5,183 bases of DNA, taken from Treponema sp. (GTDB lineage Bacteria; Spirochaetota; Spirochaetia; Treponematales; Breznakiellaceae). The notes under the pieces are model-generated. The model had not been told where the DNA came from, made no database searches, and saw only the letters and a program-made list of their open reading frames with translations. A program made the position numbers and the translations under genes. The stretch is from the NCBI GenBank assembly GCA_031254385.1, contig JAIRUO010000083.1, forward strand, positions 1 through 5,183. Direction: 5' to 3'. Position 1 is the first letter of the stretch. Each line of letters opens with the position of its first letter. Below, piece by piece: positions 1 through 5,164 of the stretch.

Positions 1-1044
1 GGGGATGGGGTTGGGCCGGAGATCACGGCGCAGGCCCTTAAGGTGTTGGACGCTGTTGCCAAGATTTGCGGTTTTACTGTTAAAACAACGCATGCGCTCA
101 TAGGCGGGGCCGCGATAGATGCTACGGGCGAGCCGCTGCCGGAAGCAACTGTTGCGCAGTGCAAAGAATCGGATGCAGTACTGCTTGGCGCGGTGGGCGG
201 TGAAAAATGGGACAGCCTGCCGGCCTGGCAGCGCCCGGAAAAAGGGCTTTTGGGCATACGCGCCGCCCTGGAACTGTTTGCTAATTTGCGGCCGGTACTC
301 GTTCATAGTTCATTGCTCGGCGCATCGCCGCTCAAGGATGAAATTTTGGGCAGCGGGCTTGACCTGATGATAGTGCGGGAACTGACCGGGGGCATTTATT
401 TTGGCAGCAGGGGCAGAAAGGACACGGGCGGCATCCCCTCAGCCTTTGATACCGAAGAGTACAGCGAACCGGAAATACGGCGCATTGGCGAAGTTGCCTT
501 CAGGCTAGCGGAAAAACGTAACAAGAAAGTGTGTTCTATTGATAAGGCGAATGTGCTTGAATCCTCCCGGTTCTGGCGCGAAACCATTACCGATCTTTCC
601 GCGAAATACCCGGATGTGGCGCTTTCGCACATGTATGTGGACAACGCCGCGATGCAGCTTATCAGGAATCCGCATCAGTTTGACACGATTGTTACGAGCA
701 ATATGTTTGGCGATATACTGTCTGATGAAGCGTCGCAGATATCTGGCTCAATCGGTATGCTGCCCTCAGCATCGCTTGGAGCAGGGAAGCTTGGGCTGTA
801 CGAGCCCATACACGGTTCTGCGCCGGACATTGCGGGCAAAAACATTGCCAATCCCATTGCCACGATACTGTCTGTTGCTATGATGCTGCGCTATTCCCTT
901 GACCAAGACGTTGCTGCGGCCCTAATCGAAAAGGCTGTCGATAAGGTTCTGGAAAACGGCATCCGCACAGTCGACATTGCCCTTCCTGGGCAGCCCCCGG
1001 TCGGCACAGACCAAATCGGCGATGCCATAGTAAAGGCTCTATAA
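1..1044 (+). CDS. leuB: 3-isopropylmalate dehydrogenase, 5' end cut by window edge
   Basis: This enzyme oxidises and decarboxylates 3-isopropylmalate with NAD+ in the cytoplasm, the third step of leucine synthesis. The frame is open from base 1 and begins GDGVGPEIT, the conserved N-terminal motif of the family, so the real start lies outside the window and about ten residues are missing; 347 residues are visible, close to the usual length. In visible numbering one sees LLGAVGG (61-67), LFANLRPV (92-99), [10 protein letters not shown] (126-135, with the catalytic Tyr at 133), SIDKANVL with the catalytic Lys at 182, YVDNAAMQL with metal-binding Asp 214, [10 protein letters not shown] with Asp 238 and 242, and [16 protein letters not shown] (from 265). 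The Asp of GSAPDIAG fits NAD rather than NADP use. All catalytic residues are present, so the gene looks functional. Other leu genes would be expected upstream, but none is visible here. A TTG at 43 could be mistaken for the start. Confidence 0.96.
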   Translation, partial: GDGVGPEITAQALKVLDAVAKICGFTVKTTHALIGGAAIDATGEPLPEATVAQCKESDAVLLGAVGGEKWDSLPAWQRPEKGLLGIRAALELFANLRPVLVHSSLLGASPLKDEILGSGLDLMIVRELTGGIYFGSRGRKDTGGIPSAFDTEEYSEPEIRRIGEVAFRLAEKRNKKVCSIDKANVLESSRFWRETITDLSAKYPDVALSHMYVDNAAMQLIRNPHQFDTIVTSNMFGDILSDEASQISGSIGMLPSASLGAGKLGLYEPIHGSAPDIAGKNIANPIATILSVAMMLRYSLDQDVAAALIEKAVDKVLENGIRTVDIALPGQPPVGTDQIGDAIVKAL

Positions 1045-1081
1045 CAGCTTTTTTATAGATCAAAAACAACAGGCTCTATAA
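1034..1081 (+). repeat. 11-bp direct repeat at the leuB stop, with AT-rich hairpin
   Basis: AGGCTCTATAA occurs at 1034-1044, where it forms the last codons and stop of leuB, and again at 1071-1081. Between them, TTATAGA (1053-1059) is the reverse complement of TCTATAA (1038-1044) and also of the same word in the second copy, so two alternative 7-bp AT-rich hairpins are possible. The T run lies in the loop rather than after the stem, so this is not a standard intrinsic terminator. Its role is unknown. Confidence 0.4.
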
Positions 1082-1084
1082 GCA

Positions 1085-1107
1085 TAGGGATTTCCCTTCC
1101 CTCCCTA
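1085..1107. repeat. Short inverted repeat in the leuB downstream spacer
   Basis: TAGGGA (1085-1090) and TCCCTA (1102-1107) are exact inverted copies around an 11-nt pyrimidine-rich loop. No T tract follows directly on the plus strand, so a factor-independent terminator cannot be claimed. The pairing may slow RNA polymerase or be chance in a purine/pyrimidine-biased stretch. Confidence 0.25.
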
Positions 1108-1144
1108 AGGATTGAGCTTGTTATATTTTATCATTAATACTTTT

Positions 1145-1180
1145 TTGCCGTTTTCCGATAATAAAAGAGGAGATCGGCAA
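1145..1180 (+). promoter_or_regulatory. Ribosome binding site enclosed by inverted repeats
   Basis: AGGAG at 1168-1172 lies 7 nt before the ATG at 1180 and fixes the start of the following gene. Two inverted repeats enclose it: TTGCCG (1145-1150) with CGGCAA (1175-1180, including the A of the start codon), and CCGAT (1155-1159) with ATCGG (1173-1177), which would put the binding site in a 13-nt loop. The two pairings exclude each other. This could modulate initiation, but that is inference from the sequence alone. Confidence 0.4.
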
Positions 1181-1575
1181 TGGTATACGGAATAATTTCC
1201 AATAATTCAATTTCCGGTATAAGCGCCTTGAATATGGCGGCAGGGGGAAAGATTGCCCTGCCGGTTGATCCTTCATCCCTTCTATACTCACACTTTAAAA
1301 ATGTCTCCGGGGTAGCCGCGCCTGAGGGAAGCTCCGGCGTAACCATCAACAAACTCAATATCCTTGACGTACTAATAGAACAGATGAATCAGATTAAGCA
1401 AAAGCCCGAGCCCATTCCGGTTATTGATTCAGAAGACCGCATGGCCGCTATGGTAGAGGCTAAAATCGACAGCATAAGAGATCAAATCCTGGATGTCCAA
1501 GAAGCGCGGAGCAATATGCCCTATATCCAGGCGCCTCTGGCAGAAACAGGCTCACTCTTCAGCCTAGTTTTTTAG
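1180..1575 (+). CDS. Unrecognised 131-residue protein
   Basis: I do not recognise a family. The start is supported by AGGAG at 1168-1172 with a 7-nt spacing, and codon use resembles that of the neighbouring genes, so this is very likely a real gene. The product has no signal peptide or clear membrane segment. Residues 1-53 are rich in Ser, Gly and Ala with scattered hydrophobics. Residues 56-73 (from INKLNILDVLIEQ) and 83-109 (from DSEDRMAAM) look helical and amphipathic, separated by a Pro-rich linker (KPEPIPV). The C-terminus ends in the hydrophobic tail SLFSLVF. This layout would fit a small cytoplasmic adaptor or structural protein, but no function can be assigned. It stands alone: leuB ends 135 bp upstream, and the gene downstream is convergent with overlapping stop codons. 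Confidence 0.75.
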   Translation: MVYGIISNNSISGISALNMAAGGKIALPVDPSSLLYSHFKNVSGVAAPEGSSGVTINKLNILDVLIEQMNQIKQKPEPIPVIDSEDRMAAMVEAKIDSIRDQILDVQEARSNMPYIQAPLAETGSLFSLVF

Positions 1576-1760
1576 GCCACTTCCAGTCGCCCGTGACGGC
1601 GATCATAAGCAAGGCCGGACTTTTTTATCGAATCATAAAAAGTCTGAAGCCTGTGTTCCAGATCTTCTATAGTTGTTGCCTGCGTTCTTAATTCCGGATA
1701 TTTATCCAGATAACCGACGTACCATCCCATGTCCATCCAATAGGTGTATTTAAGCTTCAT
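1572..1760 (-). CDS. HicB-family antitoxin-like protein, no HicA partner visible
   Basis: This 62-residue protein matches the short HicB type: a beta-rich start (MKLKYTYW), a GWYVGYLDKYPEL segment at 12-24 corresponding to the family's G-x-hydrophobic pattern, TQATTIEDLEHRL at 26-38 leading into the helix typical of the fold, and a basic C-terminal end (RRHGRLEVA). HicB antitoxins neutralise the HicA mRNA interferase and usually repress their own operon; short forms like this lack an obvious DNA-binding tail. In family members hicA normally sits directly beside hicB. Here downstream DNA is occupied by the convergent 131-residue gene (stop codons overlap at 1572-1575) and upstream DNA by argA on the other strand, and no HicA-like reading frame is seen. 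It is therefore an orphan, perhaps a relic or an antitoxin acting at a distance. No clear ribosome binding site precedes the ATG. Confidence 0.7.
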   Translation of the reverse strand: MKLKYTYWMDMGWYVGYLDKYPELRTQATTIEDLEHRLQTFYDSIKKSGLAYDRRHGRLEVA

Positions 1761-1805
1761 ATTTTAAACATAATGGAATTATTTTGAAACGGCAACTTTT
1801 CACTC

Positions 1806-1815
1806 TTTTTTTTTT
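1806..1815 (+). repeat. T10 homopolymer tract upstream of argA
   Basis: Ten consecutive T residues lie 25 bp before the argA start at 1841. Such runs can vary in length by slippage and alter promoter spacing or DNA bending, but no well-placed promoter pair around it can be shown here. Confidence 0.5.
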
Positions 1816-1840
1816 CGTTTTAGTGCATTATTATCAGGTT

Positions 1841-3166
1841 ATGGATAAAAACCGGTCACAGGTAGACCTGATTAGAGAAGCGTTTCATTACCAAAGCCGT
1901 TTTGACGGTTCAACCATGGTATTCAAGATAGATTTTCCTGTTACTTTGGATCCTCTTTTCCCCTCGCTGGTAAAAGATCTGGCGCTTCTGGCCAAGACCG
2001 GATTCCGGGTGGTCATAGTTCCAGGCGCAAAGGAATGGATTGATGATGTGCTGGCAAAATACGACATTGTTTCCGGCTATAAGGAGCAGTTGCGCATTAC
2101 CGCCATAGAAGCTATGCCTTTTGTGCAGATGGCAGCCTTTCATACAGCCACGCGCTTTATGACCGGCTTTTCCAGCAGCCGCACGGAAGCGGTAATAGGG
2201 AACTTTGTCAGGGCAAGGGGCCTGGGGGTGCTGGACGGCCTTGACTTTGAGCATACCGGCACAGTTGACAGAATATATATGGATTCCCTGAATCATGTTC
2301 TGGAACTGGGCATGGTTCCCATACTTCCCTGCATAGGCTGGAGCCCTTCGGGAAAACCCTATAATGTGCCCAGCGATGAAATTGCCCTTGAAACGGCAAT
2401 TAAGCTTAAGGCCGTAAAACTCTTCATTATTTCTCTTGATGAAGGGTTAAAAAAAGGCAAATACCTAATTCCGGATACCATGGAAACCGGACAGAACGGC
2501 CGCATTATACGCCTTACCCCGCAGGAAGCGGAGAAAATTCTACAGATGAACAGCGACCACGCTAAAGATGACAAGGCTCTAAATGAGCTGCGCCTGGCCC
2601 TAAAGGCATCCGTATCCGGGGTTGAGCGCGTGCATATCATTAACGGAGCGGAAGAGGGTGCTGTCTTAAAGGAACTTTTTTCCAATCTGGGCGCCGGCAC
2701 CATGGTATATGCTGATAAATACGAATCCATCAGGGCCTTGCGTAGCCAGGATATTCCGGATATATTGCGCCTAATGGAGCCTCTTATGCAGGATGGCTTC
2801 TTAATCCGCCGCAGCCCTGAAGACATACAAAGCAGGAAAGAAGATTACGCGGTCTTTGAGATTGACGGCCGCATCCACGCCTGCGGCGCGCTCCACAACT
2901 GGGGAGAAGGCCAGGGAGAAATCGCCGCCCTTGCCACTGATCCGAGCTATAGCGACTTGGGCATGGGCAGCCGCATAGTCAGCTATCTTTTAGACAGGGC
3001 TCTTGGACAGGGTTTTACACGGGTATTTGTCCTTACCACCCGCAGTCACGACTGGTTTGAGACTCTGGGCTTCCGCGAGTCGTCTGTTGAGAGCCTTCCC
3101 GAAACAAAGAAGCAGTCCTATAATAAATTACGTAATAGCAAAGTGTTTGCCCTGGAGTTTTATTGA
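1841..3166 (+). CDS. argA: Amino-acid N-acetyltransferase (N-acetylglutamate synthase), classical two-domain type
   Basis: It transfers an acetyl group from acetyl-CoA to glutamate, the first step of arginine synthesis, in the cytoplasm. From the ATG at 1841 the protein has 441 residues, against 443 in Escherichia coli ArgA, and aligns from its first residues (MDKNRSQVDL against MVKERKTELV as recalled), so I prefer this start to the TTG at 1784, which would add a 19-residue hydrophobic extension. Residues about 26-290 form the amino-acid-kinase-like domain, the arginine-sensing part in the family: RVVIVPGAKEWIDD (56-69), NFVRARGLGVLDGLDF (121-136), PSDEIALETAIKLKA (177-191) and the GVERVHIINGAEEGAVLKEL segment (260-279). 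Residues about 294-441 form the GNAT domain, with the acetyl-CoA loop SDLGMG (371-376) and FVLTTRSHDWFETLGF (396-411). The Gly-Gly loop near residue 30 of kinase-type relatives is absent. The start has only a weak AGG close to the ATG. The stop overlaps the next start codon. Confidence 0.95.
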   Translation: MDKNRSQVDLIREAFHYQSRFDGSTMVFKIDFPVTLDPLFPSLVKDLALLAKTGFRVVIVPGAKEWIDDVLAKYDIVSGYKEQLRITAIEAMPFVQMAAFHTATRFMTGFSSSRTEAVIGNFVRARGLGVLDGLDFEHTGTVDRIYMDSLNHVLELGMVPILPCIGWSPSGKPYNVPSDEIALETAIKLKAVKLFIISLDEGLKKGKYLIPDTMETGQNGRIIRLTPQEAEKILQMNSDHAKDDKALNELRLALKASVSGVERVHIINGAEEGAVLKELFSNLGAGTMVYADKYESIRALRSQDIPDILRLMEPLMQDGFLIRRSPEDIQSRKEDYAVFEIDGRIHACGALHNWGEGQGEIAALATDPSYSDLGMGSRIVSYLLDRALGQGFTRVFVLTTRSHDWFETLGFRESSVESLPETKKQSYNKLRNSKVFALEFY

Positions 3167-3168
3167 TG
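3154..3168 (+). promoter_or_regulatory. Ribosome binding site and TGATG stop/start overlap
   Basis: GGAG at 3154-3157 lies inside the end of argA, 8 nt before the ATG at 3166. The argA stop TGA (3164-3166) shares its last base with that ATG. This arrangement selects ATG 3166 over the TTG at 3163 and suggests that ribosomes ending argA can re-initiate on the next gene. Confidence 0.8.
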
Positions 3169-3657
3169 AAAACAAAATTAATCGTTCTGTGTGTTTTTTT
3201 ATGCGTTTCGCCGCTTTTTGCACAAAACCAGACCGCAGGGAGAGAAGAAATCTGGGTTACTGCTGTGATTGAATCCAGCTTCTTCAGTGTTAAAGGCCTG
3301 GCCTTAGGCGAAGGCATTGCCATTGGCTATGGGGACGACTTGTCGTTTGGGTTAAGGGTGGTTTACATAAGCAACATGAAAGATGTAAAAGCGCTGGAAT
3401 TCAACTTTCTGCTGCGTTATTATCTTCCCCGGCTGACAGCGAATTCGGGCTTCTTTATCCAATTTAACGGAGGCCCCGTCCTTTTTGCCCAAAACGACAG
3501 CAAATTGGCTATGCCCGCCGAATCAGGGAGCTTTTCCGCAGGCTTAAGCTTTGGCTGGCGCTTATATTTACGCTACCATTTATACTTTGATGCTACTATC
3601 CGCGCCGGGTATCCCTATTTAGTAGGGATCGGGCTTTCCGCCGGAGTGTATTTTTAG
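3166..3657 (+). CDS. Secreted small beta-barrel, outer-membrane-type protein
   Basis: The 163-residue product starts with a clear signal peptide: Lys residues at 2 and 4, a hydrophobic core LIVLCVFLCVSPLF (5-18) and a likely cleavage site after A19 or Q20. There is no lipobox Cys at the cleavage site. The mature part, about 143 residues, alternates short polar turns with stretches of alternating hydrophobic residues that read as seven or eight beta-strands: IWVTAVIESSFF (29-40), IAIGYG (51-56), LSFGLRVVYIS (59-69), ALEFNFLLRYYL (77-88), GFFIQFNGGPVLFA (95-108), SFSAGLSFGWRLYL (122-135), LYFDATIRAGYP (139-150) and VGIGLSAGVYF (153-163). It ends in Phe, as barrel proteins inserted by the BAM machinery commonly do. 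An eight-stranded barrel of the OmpA/OmpW size class is the best guess; ligand and role are unknown. It is coupled to argA by a one-base overlap, which is an unusual partnership. Confidence 0.8.
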   Translation: MKTKLIVLCVFLCVSPLFAQNQTAGREEIWVTAVIESSFFSVKGLALGEGIAIGYGDDLSFGLRVVYISNMKDVKALEFNFLLRYYLPRLTANSGFFIQFNGGPVLFAQNDSKLAMPAESGSFSAGLSFGWRLYLRYHLYFDATIRAGYPYLVGIGLSAGVYF

Positions 3658-3745
3658 GGGTTAGGGGACTGTCACCCCTACTTACCCAGAGGACGTAGTC
3701 TCCATGGGTTACTAGAGAAGGATCGTTGTCTCTTCTGGCGTCGCA
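3657..3745. repeat. Spacer with clustered short inverted repeats (possible dispersed repeat unit)
   Basis: Directly after the barrel gene stop come several inverted repeats: TAGGGG (3662-3667) with CCCCTA (3675-3680) around a 7-nt loop; ACCCA (3684-3688) with TGGGT (3705-3709); and AGAGA (3714-3718) with TCTCT (3729-3733). No T tract follows the first hairpin, so a classic terminator is not supported, although the cluster could end or slow transcription from argA. The density of small palindromes and a peptide-like shadow frame on the minus strand suggest a copy of a genome-dispersed repeat, which cannot be tested inside one window. Confidence 0.4.
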
Positions 3746-3760
3746 AATTTTTAGGATAAG

Positions 3761-3789
3761 TTGACAAAAGGCACACAATGTAATAAAAT
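3761..3789 (+). promoter_or_regulatory. Sigma-70-type promoter of the toxin-antitoxin pair
   Basis: TTGACA (3761-3766, full consensus) is followed after exactly 17 bp by TAAAAT (3784-3789, five of six bases). Transcription would be expected to start at about 3795-3797, which is at or just inside the ATG of the toxin gene (3795-3797). The toxin would therefore be translated from a leaderless or almost leaderless mRNA. In agreement, no ribosome binding site is visible before that ATG. Confidence 0.7.
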
Positions 3790-3794
3790 ATCCC

Positions 3795-4073
3795 ATGAGA
3801 TTTTTCTGGAAAGAGGATAAGAACAATTTGTTAAAACAACAGAGGAATATATCATTTGAACAGATTGTATTATCTATGGAGAATAAGCAAATTGTTGATG
3901 TCTTGGAACACCCAAATCAGATAAAATACAAAGGGCAAATAATTATCTTGGTTGAATATGATAATTACATTTATGTTGTTCCCGCGGCAATTTCGGATTC
4001 GGGAGAAGAATGTCATTTGAAAACCATTTACCCTAGCCGTAAATATACTGACCTATACCTAAGGAGTAAGTAA
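3795..4073 (+). CDS. BrnT-like toxin of a type II toxin-antitoxin pair
   Basis: The 92-residue product resembles the BrnT family, RelE-fold ribonucleases that cut mRNA to stop growth. Visible likenesses are the N-terminal pattern FFWKEDKNNLLKQQRNISFEQIV (3-25 in parts: aromatic/W, D-x-K-N, then a basic helix and the I/V-SFE-hydrophobic turn), a central hydrophobic strand pair (QIIILVEY at 48-55, YIYVVPA at 58-64) and a C-terminal HLKTIYPSRKYTDLYL (74-89) in the place of the family's I-R-I-I-S-A-R-K segment. The match is by pattern only; a distinct DUF4258-like toxin family is an alternative. The ATG is favoured because the family N-terminus begins there. It precedes the antitoxin, as in brnTA operons, and their stop and start overlap (TAATG). 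The region is AT-rich (17 G+C in bases 3841-3900), unlike leuB, which suggests recent acquisition. Confidence 0.65.
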   Translation: MRFFWKEDKNNLLKQQRNISFEQIVLSMENKQIVDVLEHPNQIKYKGQIIILVEYDNYIYVVPAAISDSGEECHLKTIYPSRKYTDLYLRSK

Positions 4074-4075
4074 TG
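4061..4075 (+). promoter_or_regulatory. Strong ribosome binding site and TAATG overlap for the antitoxin
   Basis: AAGGAG at 4061-4066 lies 6 nt before the ATG at 4073, and the toxin stop TAA (4071-4073) shares its last base with that ATG. The antitoxin thus has a strong site of its own, while the toxin has none visible. This would favour surplus antitoxin, the ratio such modules need. Confidence 0.8.
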
Positions 4076-4357
4076 TATAAAAAAGGATTTTTAGACAGCG
4101 AAGAAAAAGATCTTATAGAGTCGCTCGAGAGGGATGATTGGAAGCCGGTACCAGATACGGAAAGTTGGAAAACCCTTCTGTCCAAGACAGCAACCAATAC
4201 ATTAAGTAAAGATCAGCGCATGAACATTCGCATTACCAAGAACGATCTTGATGGTATAAAGCTAAAGGCTGTGGAAGAAGGGCTTCCTTACCAAACATTG
4301 GTCGCCAGCATAATACATAAATATGTAACCGGAAAATTGATAGATAAACAGGTGTAA
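4073..4357 (+). CDS. Ribbon-helix-helix (CopG/BrnA-like) antitoxin
   Basis: This 94-residue protein is the likely antitoxin for the toxin gene before it. Its C-terminal half carries a ribbon-helix-helix DNA-binding fold: strand RMNIRIT (49-55), first helix about 57-69 (DLDGIKLKAVEEG), turn GLPY (70-73) and second helix about 74-86 (QTLVASIIHKYV). The strand residues would contact the operator and the helices would form the dimer. The N-terminal half (1-48) is acidic and polar with a DWKPVPD segment at 22-28 and is likely to be a flexible arm that binds the toxin. Proteins of this group usually repress their own operon, with the toxin as co-repressor. The start is fixed by AAGGAG and the TAATG overlap. 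Translational coupling with the toxin is likely. Confidence 0.75.
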   Translation: MYKKGFLDSEEKDLIESLERDDWKPVPDTESWKTLLSKTATNTLSKDQRMNIRITKNDLDGIKLKAVEEGLPYQTLVASIIHKYVTGKLIDKQV

Positions 4358-4370
4358 CAGTGATTTGAAC

Positions 4371-4388
4371 CTAACCCCAAGTCCCCTA
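4371..4388. repeat. Inverted copy of words flanking the toxin-antitoxin module
   Basis: AGTCCCCTA at 4380-4388 is the exact reverse complement of TAGGGGACT at 3662-3670, and CTAACCCC at 4371-4378 is the exact reverse complement of GGGGTTAG at 3657-3664. The two words lie in a different order on the two sides, so they are not simple terminal repeats. They bracket the toxin-antitoxin pair and may be two copies of one dispersed repeat, the right one interrupted by the insertion sequence. Confidence 0.45.
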
Positions 4389-4402
4389 GTATTATGTTAC
4401 AA

Positions 4403-5164
4403 TTAAAATTGTGGATAAAGGCGTTTAAGTTTAATCCTTGCTTTTTCTGCGGTAAACCTCCAGTTGATTTTGCTTGAGCTTCGGTTCCGGGCTACGCTCC
4501 ATGCGGCTACCTCTTTTTCCACCTGCTCCATTGTCGGAACCCGTTTTGAGAGGCCGTGGTTTATTAAGACATTGTTTTCTATTTCTGCCATGTTAAGCCA
4601 GCTCCCGTGTTTCGGCGTGTAATGCACTTCAAGCTTTTCCCTCAGCCGTTTTGCCTCTTCTGGGGGAAATGCCTTGTATAGCGAGCCCATGCTGTGAATG
4701 TCAAGGTTGTCCATGACAAGAACAATCTTCTCCGCATCGGGAAAATCCACGGTTATCAGTTTTTTTATCTGGAGCGCCCAGTCTGCCCTCGTCCTCCGCT
4801 CGGTTGCCTCCGCCCTCCTCCACCCTTCCAGCGGGGCCACAAACATAAAGATGGTGCATGTCCCGTTGCGGATATATTCCGTGTCGTACCGCTCGGGCTT
4901 CCCCGGCTCGGCCGGGATGGGAAGCCGCGCCTCCCCGATAAGCTGCCGGGGGATTTCGTCCATGCACACCAGGGGGCGCCTCTGGTCGTATTTCCGGGCG
5001 TATACGTCAAGCACGTCCTCCATGGCCGCTATAAAATCGCTTTCCCCTCTTGCCTGTATGCACCATTCCCGGCTTTGCCAGGGCTTAATTTCGTTTTTTT
5101 TAATGTCCTCCTGACTGTCTGGTATGATACCGTTTTCGTGTCGGTATACGCCAAAGTTTTCCAT
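4403..5164 (-). CDS. IS630-family transposase, DDE catalytic part (orfB)
   Basis: This enzyme cuts and joins DNA ends during transposition. The 253-residue frame covers the whole catalytic domain to the normal C-terminus: VCMDEIPRQLIGE with first Asp at 69, VLVMDNLDIH with second Asp at 152, and HYTPKHGSWLNMAEIE with Glu 194 (or 196), then the usual tail KINWRFTAEKARIKLKRLYP. The DDE triad is intact. The second motif reads DNLDIH where DNxNxH is usual. The frame stays open to the window edge, but residues 1-21 do not look like the family. The expected N-terminal flank (SYQTVRRTLKKN then EIKPW) is found only by reading the next frame up to an A8 run at 5094-5101. The ATG at 5164 is therefore probably not the true start, and the protein is likely made as an OrfA-OrfB fusion. 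Confidence 0.85.
   Translation of the reverse strand: MENFGVYRHENGIIPDSQEDIKKNEIKPWQSREWCIQARGESDFIAAMEDVLDVYARKYDQRRPLVCMDEIPRQLIGEARLPIPAEPGKPERYDTEYIRNGTCTIFMFVAPLEGWRRAEATERRTRADWALQIKKLITVDFPDAEKIVLVMDNLDIHSMGSLYKAFPPEEAKRLREKLEVHYTPKHGSWLNMAEIENNVLINHGLSKRVPTMEQVEKEVAAWSVARNRSSSKINWRFTAEKARIKLKRLYPQF

Noticed and set aside
1112..1140. Possible promoter TTGAGC with TAATAC before the 131-residue gene
   Set aside because: Only four of six and three of six consensus bases match, and the region is AT-rich enough to give such pairs by chance.
1784..1840. Upstream TTG start giving ArgA a hydrophobic N-terminal extension
   Set aside because: The family alignment begins at the ATG at 1841, the extension is encoded by a T10 run, and ArgA is cytoplasmic.
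2359..2826. Minus-strand 155-codon frame inside argA
   Set aside because: It is antisense to conserved ArgA coding sequence and shows no recognisable motif.
3662..3680. Hairpin TAGGGG/CCCCTA as an intrinsic terminator
   Set aside because: No T tract follows the stem on either strand at the proper place.
3596..3826. Minus-strand open frame of 76 codons antisense to the barrel gene and spacer
   Set aside because: It overlaps the end of the barrel gene and the toxin start, lacks a ribosome binding site, and looks like a by-product of the palindrome-rich spacer.
4698..5114. Plus-strand frame inside the transposase gene
   Set aside because: It is the antisense shadow of a well-supported IS630 catalytic domain.
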